Of a stretch of 64,000 nucleotides of DNA, positions 37,814 to 44,358 are shown in pieces (position 1 is the stretch's first letter; the number at the start of each line of letters is the position of its first letter). The stretch is from Caballeronia grimmiae (GTDB taxonomy: Bacteria; Pseudomonadota; Gammaproteobacteria; Burkholderiales; Burkholderiaceae). The DNA lies in NCBI RefSeq assembly GCF_000698555.1, contig NZ_JFHE01000013.1:62001-126000 (forward strand). Reading direction: 5' to 3'. The translations under genes were made by a program, and so were the position numbers. The notes under the pieces were generated by a model. The model searched no databases. It was not told the DNA's origin and saw only the letters and a program-made list of their open reading frames with translations.

Positions 37814-38083
37814 TCAAGATTTGTCCTGTTCTTCGTCTTTCATCTCGTAGCTCTTGCGAGCCTTTTTGTAGCTGTTATCGAAAGGCCTAATCTTGAGCAT
37901 ATGGGCTCTGCTTGCATATCCGCCCAAGGCTGCGATGCCGAGTCCTACGAGCAGCACGAAACCTCCGAAAGGTGCAGGCGGAATGTACTTGTAAGCAACG
38001 TACATAACCAGGATTCCAACAACAAGTAGACCGGTCCGCACCCACCGCGAAAAGTTGCCATCTTCTATGAACCGAATTCTCAT
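37814..38083 (-). CDS. Small inner-membrane protein, likely CDI immunity protein (BcpI/CdiI position)
   Basis: An 89-residue protein with two adjacent membrane segments (about residues 16-33 and 39-57, WVRTGLLVVGILVMYVAY then PFGGFVLLVGLGIAALGG) and a charged cytoplasmic tail ending KDEEQDKS. Its ATG overlaps the stop of the toxin fragment gene (ATGA), the usual coupling of CdiA-CT and CdiI. Membrane immunity proteins are known for toxins that attack the inner membrane, which would fit the hydrophobic toxin fragment encoded upstream. Function is inferred from position; no family was recognised. Confidence 0.7.
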   Translation of the reverse strand: MRIRFIEDGNFSRWVRTGLLVVGILVMYVAYKYIPPAPFGGFVLLVGLGIAALGGYASRAHMLKIRPFDNSYKKARKSYEMKDEEQDKS

Positions 38084-38760
38084 CGCTTACCGCTCCAATG
38101 ATTAATGAAGTTAGCCCAATAGCTATTCGAAGAGCTCTGCGCCTGCTGGGCTGCACTGCTGTTGTTAAGCGCGTTCGCAGTCTCGTTAATCGCGGGTCCA
38201 AGAGCGGGAACTCGATCCGACACGTGGCCAGCGATCAGCCCGGTAACACCCGATACGGCGTATTGACCCACGTTTGGATTCACCGTTTGCGCGATGCCAT
38301 CAGCCGCAAATCCTGCCACGGTGGCTACATACGCCGCCGCAGAGAATCCCGCTGAATATGGCGAAGGAACTGTCGCCATAGCGGCAGCGGCAGCGCTGAA
38401 TCGTCCCGCATTGGTTAATGTGGCCGACGCTACGTCCGCAACCGTGTTGCGCATGTAATCCGCATCCGACTTATCGAACTTTGTGAACGGCCCTGTCACG
38501 TCGATACTGAAGCCCTTCTTTCCGGTCTGGTCATACACGATGTTCGGAACGCCGCCCTGTGCAGATGCCGAGTTGGCTAGAATGTAATTGTGCAACTCAG
38601 GATTCGTCTGCGCGGTAATCTGCGTCTGGATCGGCTTGCCGTCGTCCGTTACGCCCGCGTACTGCCACTTGGCGCCCGAATCACTTGGGCTCGCTCCAAT
38701 CAGCGTAGCAGGTGCGCCCGATTCACGGTCACCATCGATCAAACCTCCCATGTTCCTCAT
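38080..38760 (-). CDS. CdiA/BcpA C-terminal toxin fragment, restarted after a nonsense codon
   Basis: A 226-residue open frame that reads like the C-terminal toxin end of a TpsA exoprotein. It opens MRNMGGLIDGDRESG and continues with WQYAGVTDDGKPI, then Ala-rich hydrophobic segments (about 150-175) and ends INHWSGKR. The reading frame continues upstream past a TAG at 38761-38763 into the conserved pretoxin sequence FNRQLHPDEKKLAKQLAQ, so this is the 3' part of a longer coding sequence. A GAGG 8 nt before the ATG could allow reinitiation. Hydrophobic segments and a membrane immunity partner suggest a membrane-active toxin, which is inference. Without a TpsA body it cannot be delivered as such. 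Confidence 0.7.
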   Translation of the reverse strand: MRNMGGLIDGDRESGAPATLIGASPSDSGAKWQYAGVTDDGKPIQTQITAQTNPELHNYILANSASAQGGVPNIVYDQTGKKGFSIDVTGPFTKFDKSDADYMRNTVADVASATLTNAGRFSAAAAAMATVPSPYSAGFSAAAYVATVAGFAADGIAQTVNPNVGQYAVSGVTGLIAGHVSDRVPALGPAINETANALNNSSAAQQAQSSSNSYWANFINHWSGKR

Positions 38761-38910
38761 CTAATCCTCAATCTGCTCCTCGGTATATTTGCCGCCACTC
38801 TTCTGCGCGAGTTGCTTCGCCAGCTTCTTCTCATCCGGATGCAACTGCCGATTGAACCGGTCAACTATCCTGAGCAGATCTTGCGTGTACGCAAGTTGTA
38901 AGACATCGAG
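38761..38910 (-). pseudogene. Pretoxin part of CdiA/BcpA module 2, ended by a TAG stop
   Basis: In the same minus-strand frame as the 226-residue fragment downstream, the sequence reads AYTQDLLRIVDR, FNRQLHPDEKKLAK and GGKYTEEQIED, then TAG (38763-38761), then MRNMGG. The family pattern remembered for this region has Gln where the stop is, so a single CAG to TAG change would explain it. No start codon or exported N-terminus precedes it; upstream it runs into the out-of-frame end of the preceding immunity-like gene. It is the typical anatomy of an orphan cdiA-CT module. Confidence 0.65.
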
Positions 38911-39328
38911 AAGCCATACACCAACTGGGCAGGACCACGCGTCGCATCAATCTCTGGAGCGACATCTATCCGTGCAAGAACTCCGTCTTTACACAGTACC
39001 GTGCTTTTATCTATGGACGATTTCTGTTGCCGCCAACCACGACTTATCAAAATGTCTCGATAGTTTTCGGCTAGGTTCTGCTTCCACGACGCAGCATGTA
39101 TGTTCGTAATCAGTAGCGCCCCACCGAATTTAGCATTGGAGTATGTGGACTGAATACTACCCCCTGCTACCGTGCGTTATGCATATCCGCAGTCATCACA
39201 GCCAAGCGGGCTTCGCTATCCGCCTTCGACGGATTTTTCAAACCAGCAACGATTATTATCGTCACTCCAAACACAAACACGAAACATCCCCAGACCTTCT
39301 TCCGATGTTCTTTCTTAATGCTTTGCAT
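38865..39328 (-). pseudogene. Immunity-like protein of toxin module 1, frameshifted
   Basis: Starts MQSIKKEHRKKVWG with one membrane helix (CFVFVFGVTIIIVAGL), then runs to ADMHNAR and a stop at 39167. Shifting frame by one at about 39165-39180 gives an uninterrupted continuation: GGSIQSTYSNAKFGGALL, ENYRDILISRGWRQQ, VLCKDGVLARIDVAPE and QLVYGFSMSYNLRTRK, ending at 38865. Together this is about 154 residues, a membrane-anchored periplasmic or cytoplasmic protein. It overlaps the stop of the toxin fragment upstream by 14 nt, the usual toxin/immunity coupling. No family was recognised. The DNA here is clearly more AT-rich than the flanking chromosome. Confidence 0.6.
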
Positions 39329-39550
39329 TCTTTGCCCCAAATCCAGGAATCGTGAAAATAGGAAAGCTATAGCCACCACCCGCATTACCGTCAGGGCTCG
39401 GTGTTCTAGCCACTCCACCAACCCCGACCCCGACCTCGATTGCAGTCTGCCCGCCAATGGCGTGATTCATGCCGCCACAAATACCATAAAGGCATCCGTT
39501 TCCACCGACGGAAGACCCTCCAAGAAATTGATTCGTGAGATCTTCGCAGT
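39315..39550 (-). pseudogene. C-terminal fragment of a polymorphic toxin (module 1)
   Basis: A minus-strand frame ending at 39315 reads EDLTNQFLGGSSVGGNGC, LYGICGGMNHAIGGQTAI, EVGVGVGGVARTPSPDG and GYSFPIFTIPGFGAKNAKH. It has protein-like composition, with Gly-rich repeats typical of the tail of exported polymorphic toxins. It has no start of its own. On its 5' side it runs into a phage baseplate gene in a different frame at about 39545-39560, which I take as a recombination breakpoint. Its stop overlaps the start of the immunity-like gene. Confidence 0.55.
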
Positions 39551-40039
39551 CACACCGTGATTCTGGAACGCATGACCCGCCTGCTTGGCCAGCCCGCCTA
39601 TGATGCTCGCGACACCCTGCGGGCCAGGATACGTGTTAGGCGGCGCTGCCTGAATGCGCTGCAAGAAACCGCTCGATGCATTGACCACGAACGACACTTC
39701 GGGGCTGCCGCCGAAGTCCGGGATCGCCGAATAGATTGTGCCGACAAAGATGGTGTTCATCAGCCCGTTGCCCGCGGTGTCCGCAGCGCCTGCCGCGATC
39801 GTCACCTGATCGCCGTTGACGGCCAAGCCCGTCAGGCCCCGCGTCGCGAGCACGCCCATATCCGCGAGCTTCATGCCATAGATGCGCAGCGAGAGCGTCG
39901 GCAATGCCAATCCGCCGCCGTTGTTCGCGAGGCTGACCTGCGCGCGATGGCCGGTGAGATCAAGGATTTGCGAGCCATCGGGGAAGGTCGTCCTCGCCAG
40001 GGCGAAGGTCACATCGATCCGACGCCGGGCGAACGGCAT
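39467..40039 (-). CDS. Phage baseplate hub-like protein, truncated and with a chimeric C-terminus
   Basis: A 190-residue frame. The first 150 residues look like a contractile-tail baseplate protein: MPFARRRIDVTFALA, FPDGSQILDLTGHRAQVSL, LSLRIYGMKLADMGVL, then PPNTYPGPQGVASIIGGLA. After about QAGHAFQNHG the sequence overlaps the other-frame toxin fragment, so the last 25-30 residues (ending DAFMVFVAA) are probably not native. The full-length family member would be longer. It is part of the decaying tail gene set on the minus strand and is likely non-functional. Confidence 0.6.
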   Translation of the reverse strand: MPFARRRIDVTFALARTTFPDGSQILDLTGHRAQVSLANNGGGLALPTLSLRIYGMKLADMGVLATRGLTGLAVNGDQVTIAAGAADTAGNGLMNTIFVGTIYSAIPDFGGSPEVSFVVNASSGFLQRIQAAPPNTYPGPQGVASIIGGLAKQAGHAFQNHGVTAKISRINFLEGLPSVETDAFMVFVAA

Positions 40040-40180
40040 GAGTGCTCCTTACGAATCGCAGGCCTTAGCGATGGCGCAATGACGCCGCGTTGGATGACTG
40101 AGTGAATAACCGTTCAACTCGTCATCATCACCGAGCAGGGGCACCGCAAAACGACCAAGTCCGCTCATCAACAAACGGGT

Positions 40181-40552
40181 ATGTTCGCCGCTGCAAACGC
40201 CCGCCTTCATGAATTGCTGGAAGGCAGCCATGCCGATTGGTTCCGCCAACAGATAACGGAAGCCGTATGCGAGGCGATTCCCGATTGCGTCGTGCCGGTC
40301 GGCAACGGCAACGATCATCAAACCTGGACATGGCGGCATTTCACGGCGGCGATAATGATTGGCGCAGGTAGTCGTGAAGACAGACTCAGACGCTTAAGCA
40401 CGGCGCTGCGCGACGACGCGCATGCCGCAAGCCTGATCTTTCAGGCGAAGTGCGACGGGGTAGGTGCACGGCAAGCCAAACTCATCTTCAATGCGATCGA
40501 CTTTGACCGCGTCGCCCGACATCTTTGGGAGACAGTCCTCAACGATCGTTGA
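40181..40552 (+). CDS. Hypothetical protein embedded antisense to the tail genes
   Basis: A 123-residue frame with balanced charge and a GC-rich third codon position, containing DWFRQQITEAVCEAI, QTWTWRHFTAAIMIG and FNAIDFDRVARHLWE. No family was recognised. The opposite strand also has a 96-residue open frame over part of it, so the call is uncertain. If real, it is a moron-like insertion between the plug and hub genes, since it points against them. Confidence 0.4.
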   Translation: MFAAANARLHELLEGSHADWFRQQITEAVCEAIPDCVVPVGNGNDHQTWTWRHFTAAIMIGAGSREDRLRRLSTALRDDAHAASLIFQAKCDGVGARQAKLIFNAIDFDRVARHLWETVLNDR

Positions 40553-40566
40553 CGTGCATCGGCCGC

Positions 40567-40863
40567 CTACCGAATTAGCTCGAAGTACAGCAACTGGCAG
40601 CGGGTGCCCAGTCCGCTGTACTCGGGATCGTCGTCGCCGGCGGTATCGACGAACGCCAGATCGCCGACAAAGTCTAGATACGCCGCACGCACCAGATAGA
40701 CGAGGTTGCGACACAGGGCGCCTGCCATGACCAGATGGCCAGCGACGTACAGGTCGAGGTACAGGCCAGTGTGCTTCTGATAGACAGCAAGGCCGCAGGA
40801 CTGCTGCGCCAGCGCCACCGACAGGCGCTGGGACGGCGTGGCCGCGAGCGGAATCGTCAACAT
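40567..40863 (-). CDS. Phage baseplate plug-like protein
   Basis: A 98-residue protein beginning MLTIPLAATPSQRLSVAL, with AVYQKHTGLYLDLYV and YSGLGTRCQLLYFELIR. This matches the small 'baseplate plug' proteins of myophage tails (as remembered), which occur next to hub and spike genes. The ATG overlaps the stop region of the preceding tail gene. It appears intact although its neighbours are not. Confidence 0.65.
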   Translation of the reverse strand: MLTIPLAATPSQRLSVALAQQSCGLAVYQKHTGLYLDLYVAGHLVMAGALCRNLVYLVRAAYLDFVGDLAFVDTAGDDDPEYSGLGTRCQLLYFELIR

Positions 40864-41640
40864 CAGGCGAACACACCAGGCACGGCAGTCTTCAAGGACG
40901 TCGCTACACCCGACAGGTCCTGCGTGATCTGCGTCGTGATGGTGCGCTGGATCTGCGCAACAGACTGCTGCGCGTTCGCATAGCTGTCGGTGACGCGCTT
41001 CATCGCTTCCTGCAACGGCGTCAACTGGTTGGTGGGCGCCGGCAGGTTCGCTACCGTGCAAACCCATCCCTGGCTCTGCGGATCGCTGCCGGACGGTTGG
41101 GCGGTGTTCGAGTATGAAGCCGTCGCGCTCGTGCGGATTTCGGACAGGGAAATTTCCGCCACGATCAGCGACAAGCCTGCGGAACTTCGCCCTGGTAGTC
41201 GAGGCGATCGAGAGGTTATACCCGCGATAGGTCTCATCGGGCGTCGTGACATTGACGAGCGTCAGCGAGCCCAGGAGACCGTGCAGTCGCAGCAAGAAGG
41301 CGTCGCGGCTCATGTTGCACCCGCCGCACGCCAAGCGCAGGGTCAGCTCCTGGGGTTGGGCCACCTTGTTGTATGAAGCGAACGAGCCCTGCTCGACCGG
41401 GTAGGACGCCACGCGTTGCTCACCGCGATAACCAATATCGACCACCGTGTCGGGCGTGACGATCGCATTGCCTTCGTCATCGCACAGGATCCACTGCGGC
41501 CGGTCACCGAGGAAGTCGAACTAGTCGATGCCCTGCAGCGCCTGCGTCACGCCGGTGAGCACGCCCACGGCCATCGGCAGGCGGTTGAGGTCCGGCACGC
41601 CCGCGACGGGCGGCACATTGGGAAACGGAATCAGCGGCAC
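40863..41640 (-). pseudogene. Phage tail/baseplate protein, broken by a nonsense codon and a frameshift
   Basis: From a possible GTG start at 41640 the frame reads VPLIPFPNVPPVAGVPDL and GVLTGVTQALQGID, then TAG at 41521-41523 where Tyr is expected (YFDFLGDRPQW follows). The frame continues through IGYRGEQRVASYPVEQG and ACGGCNMSRDAFLLRLHGLL to STTRAKFRR, then shifts frame at about 41185-41215 to EISLSEIRTSATASY and ends ATSLKTAVPGVFA. Two independent lesions show that the gene is dead. It belongs to the same tail operon as the plug and hub genes. Confidence 0.7.
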
Positions 41641-41715
41641 ATTGGCGCCGTCGTTATTGAGATGAAGAAGCGGATCGCGGCGTTAAGATGCGGCGTCACG
41701 TTCCAGAGGTATTAA

Positions 41716-42156
41716 ATGAAAATCAAGGTCCTTATGCTCGCGGCAATGCTGGCCGCAGTTCAGATGACGGCGAATGCTGTTCAGCCGTCGATGCAACTCG
41801 TCTATCGATACATCACTGTTCCCGGCAAGCCGACAGCCGAAATCACGGCCGGCCTGATCAATCCTGATCAAACTACGTCCGAGGGTTGCGAGCGCCGTTT
41901 CGGGCAGGTAAGAGTTGAGGGCGTGCAATTCTCGCAAAGCGGCACGACCCTTGAGAGTTTTCGATTCACCGATTCCCGGGGAAATCAATGGTCGATCCCG
42001 ACCGGACTTGCCGGAATGTCAAACGCAGGTCGATCTGCTGCGAGCAACTTCATCCGCGTTGGACGAAGCTACTTTATAGACATTGAGGTCTGTGGCAGCG
42101 GCGGATACCCTTCACTGATCAGCATGTTTGACGCGAACGTGCGCTTCGGTCAGTAA
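41716..42156 (+). CDS. Exported hypothetical protein, moron-like, within the tail gene remnant
   Basis: A 146-residue protein with a clear Sec signal peptide (MKIKVLMLAAMLAAVQMTANA, cleavage near residue 21) and a mature domain with two cysteines (SEGCERRFG and EVCGSGGYP) that may form a disulfide. It is intact, lies antisense to the phage tail genes and between two broken ones. Its lower GC in the 3' half suggests separate acquisition. No family was recognised. A periplasmic or secreted accessory role is likely from the signal peptide alone. Confidence 0.7.
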   Translation: MKIKVLMLAAMLAAVQMTANAVQPSMQLVYRYITVPGKPTAEITAGLINPDQTTSEGCERRFGQVRVEGVQFSQSGTTLESFRFTDSRGNQWSIPTGLAGMSNAGRSAASNFIRVGRSYFIDIEVCGSGGYPSLISMFDANVRFGQ

Positions 42157-42157
42157 G

Positions 42158-43000
42158 CTAAGTCATCCCCCACGTGGCTCGCGCGATGAGTCCGTTGCTG
42201 CTCAGTTCATCGCGCATGCCAGCCACGACTGCGTGTCCGTCCCCTGTGCCGGCACCATAGACATTCACGGTACCGATGTGGGTCTCCACGCGGTTGTGGC
42301 TATTGCTGACCGATGACGATCCGCCCGCGTTTGCTTGATATGCGGCAGCCATAATCGGCGCGGCGCTCGATGCAGGGTAGTCCGGTCCAGGGGAGCCGTA
42401 CAACGCCGTGGCCGCCGTCGGGCGTTTGGCCATCTCCTCCTGCACTTTCAACGGGCGTTCGTACTTCGCCGACACGATCGCGCCCGCCTCGCCCGCGCTT
42501 TTCGCCTGGCGCAGCGCCCGACCTGCCGCCTGTTCGCGCCCGCGCCCGCGCGTGAGCTCGTAGTTCACGAAGTGTAGTTGCTCGGCCACCGTCAAGCCGC
42601 GAATGTCGTGACCGAACACGCGCTTGAACTCCGCCTACCGGTCGGCGTGCCACTGCCCGATGCCATGAGCCGCGCCGTTGTCGCCGACGATGTCCGGTCG
42701 CAGCCCGCTTCGATGGCGAGATTGGCCGCGATACCCGCTGCCTGTTCGCGCGACCAGCCCATCATCACCAGCGCAGCGGCGGCCGACTTCGCGTTCCCTG
42801 ACGTCACGGCTTTTGGCACCCGTCCAGTGGTCACGGCTGCCGCGGGCATTTCCGCCGCACTCGCGCTCGAGGACACCGCATTGGCCAGTCCCTTCGCGGC
42901 ATCAACCAGCGCCTTCGATGCATCGCGCTGTCACCTCGGCGCCGGACATCTGCGCGCTGGTGACGGGCGCGCGTGGCCGTCCGGTGAACGAAGAGACACT
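42158..43000 (-). pseudogene. Phage tail tape-measure/tail-tip lysozyme protein C-terminus, multiply broken
   Basis: The minus strand carries GRPRAPVTSAQMSGAEVTAR, then (after a frameshift) DASKALVDAAKGLANAV, AKSAAAALVMMGWSREQAAG and IAANLAIEAG. A second frameshift in a G run leads to PDIVGDNGAAHGIGQWHADR, then TAG in place of Gln, then AEFKRVFGHDIRGLTVAE and onward to GLIARATWGMT at 42158. The middle matches the tail-tip lysozyme (goose-type-like) domain seen at the end of tape measure proteins. At least three lesions are present. The N-terminal bulk of a tape measure protein is absent. Confidence 0.65.
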
Positions 43001-43372
43001 GCGCCGCCTGCCTTGCACGGGATATCGAATTCGTCGTCACACGAGGGCGCGCATGTCCGTTAGTTCTCTTCGCCGCCACACCAGTTCCCCAGCAATACGG
43101 TCGATTAACTCATCGATTGTGCGGATCATGTGACTAAGCCGCCTTAGAGAATAATTTCGACCTAATGGAATAAGGCGGGGAAGGCGGCGACTCGCGTTGA
43201 CTCCAGATGTTGCCCAATCGGTAAAACCCTTGTCCGACCAGATCGATCGTGCACGCTGTGGGATTTCTCTCTCGTCACAGAGCGTCGCACGACGACGCGA
43301 CTTGAGCCGGCGTGGAATGCAAGCGCGTCGTGGTCAGCGCCCAATGACCGCAGTTATTCGAAGGAGTACGAA
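43001..43372. other. Intergenic region with an 8-bp inverted repeat, upstream of the small island genes
   Basis: About 370 bp without a convincing gene. CCGCCTTA (43139-43146) and TAAGGCGG (43171-43178) form a perfect inverted repeat with an AT-rich spacer of 24 bp, a possible operator or promoter for the plus-strand genes. The ribosome binding site AAGGAG lies just upstream of 43373. Confidence 0.4.
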
Positions 43373-43669
43373 ATGCAACCCCTATCGACACTGGCCGACG
43401 AGTTCGCTCACTACGATCATCATCAACCGATCCCGCCGGAGCAGCATGACCTCGCGCGGACCCTGTTCTATTACGGCGCCGCGTGCGTCATCGACTGCCT
43501 TCACACGGCCGCCGCCGACGCTCGGATGCCCGACCAAGTTCAAGCCGCGTTCGACAGCATGCGGCGCGAGGTACAGGATTTCGGAGTGAAGCACTTGCTC
43601 ACCCGGATGTTCGACGATGTCGGGGTTCATGTTATCGAAGTACACGCCATATCCGGCAAGCCGCAATGA
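43373..43669 (+). CDS. Hypothetical island/phage protein
   Basis: A 98-residue protein preceded by a good AAGGAG ribosome binding site. It is predicted mostly helical (TLADEFAHYDHHQPI, QHDLARTLFYYGAACVIDC, QAAFDSMRREVQDFGVK) without membrane segments or known motifs. It begins the plus-strand set that runs toward the excisionase and integrase. No function can be assigned. Confidence 0.6.
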   Translation: MQPLSTLADEFAHYDHHQPIPPEQHDLARTLFYYGAACVIDCLHTAAADARMPDQVQAAFDSMRREVQDFGVKHLLTRMFDDVGVHVIEVHAISGKPQ

Positions 43670-43706
43670 GTCCACTGGCCGCAGGCGATTTCGACCGGGA
43701 GCAGAC

Positions 43707-43940
43707 GTGAAGTGCCCTGTCTCCGACAAGAACGTACGCAAGCTGCTCGCGTGTCATCCGTCGCTCGAAGTCAGCCGCACTGACCATCATGTACGCGTGC
43801 GTCACCGGGGCACCGGCGACTTCGTCATCGTCTCGTCCACCAGTTCAGACTGGCGCAGTTTGCGCAAGTTCCAGCAGGACCTGAAACGGCTCGAGGCGGG
43901 CGTGGGCTACTTGCAGCGGTCCCGCTCACGCCGGCGCTGA
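43707..43940 (+). CDS. Small hypothetical protein, HicA-like in outline
   Basis: A 77-residue protein from a GTG start (VKCPVSDKNVRKLLACH) with GGGAG just upstream. The pattern of a short helix, HHVRVRHRGTGDFVIV strands and a basic helical tail recalls small dsRBD-like folds such as HicA, but key HicA residues are not certain and no HicB partner is adjacent. It may be an island regulator. Function unknown. Confidence 0.5.
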   Translation: MKCPVSDKNVRKLLACHPSLEVSRTDHHVRVRHRGTGDFVIVSSTSSDWRSLRKFQQDLKRLEAGVGYLQRSRSRRR

Positions 43941-43951
43941 AATCAAGCCGC

Positions 43952-44137
43952 ATGTTCGCCCCGCAGACCCAAAAGCGACACCTACGCCCGAACCTGCACC
44001 CATTCGACACCCACGAGTGGATGTTCACGGCACGCAACGGTATCGTCGACCTGCGTTTGAACCAGAGAGAGAACGCCAACAGCCGCAGTGACGCGAATCC
44101 ATCGCACAGAGGTCCAGTCATCACAGAGGATCACTAA
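43952..44137 (+). CDS. Very small hypothetical protein upstream of the excisionase
   Basis: A 61-residue frame (MFAPQTQKRHLRPNLHPF onward) that ends 2 bp before the excisionase ATG. The tight spacing argues for a real, coupled gene; the amino-acid composition is unremarkable and no family was recognised. Support is weak. Confidence 0.35.
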   Translation: MFAPQTQKRHLRPNLHPFDTHEWMFTARNGIVDLRLNQRENANSRSDANPSHRGPVITEDH

Positions 44138-44139
44138 CG

Positions 44140-44358
44140 ATGATCACGCCCCCTGCCCCGCTGCCGCCCGTTCACTACGTGACCATCGCACGGGCGGCCG
44201 AGATGACGGGACTGAGCGAGAAAGCGATCCGCCGCAAGATCGAGGACGGCAAGTGGCTCGCTGGACGCGAGTATCGCCGCTCGCCGGACGGCGGCATTTT
44301 TATTGACTTACGAGCTTACGAGAAATGGGTCGAACGAATAGAACCTCGGGCGGAGTAG
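44140..44358 (+). CDS. xis: Excisionase-like helix-turn-helix protein
   Basis: A 72-residue MerR/Xis-like winged helix protein with TIARAAEMTGLSEKAIRRKI as the recognition helix-turn-helix, then EDGKWLAGREYRRSPDGG and IFIDLRAYEKWVE. Its 3' end overlaps the integrase gene by 34 bp, the usual arrangement of a recombination directionality factor with its integrase. Confidence 0.85.
   Translation: MITPPAPLPPVHYVTIARAAEMTGLSEKAIRRKIEDGKWLAGREYRRSPDGGIFIDLRAYEKWVERIEPRAE

Noticed and set aside
35297-39550. Second attachment site (copy of the tRNA 3' end)
   Set aside because: No match to TGGTGGGCCGGGTGGGACTC was seen by eye in this stretch; a computed search is needed.
40049-40339. 96-codon minus-strand open frame in the phage region
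   Set aside because: It overlaps a plus-strand frame with better codon pattern and composition; neither is certain, and only the latter was listed.
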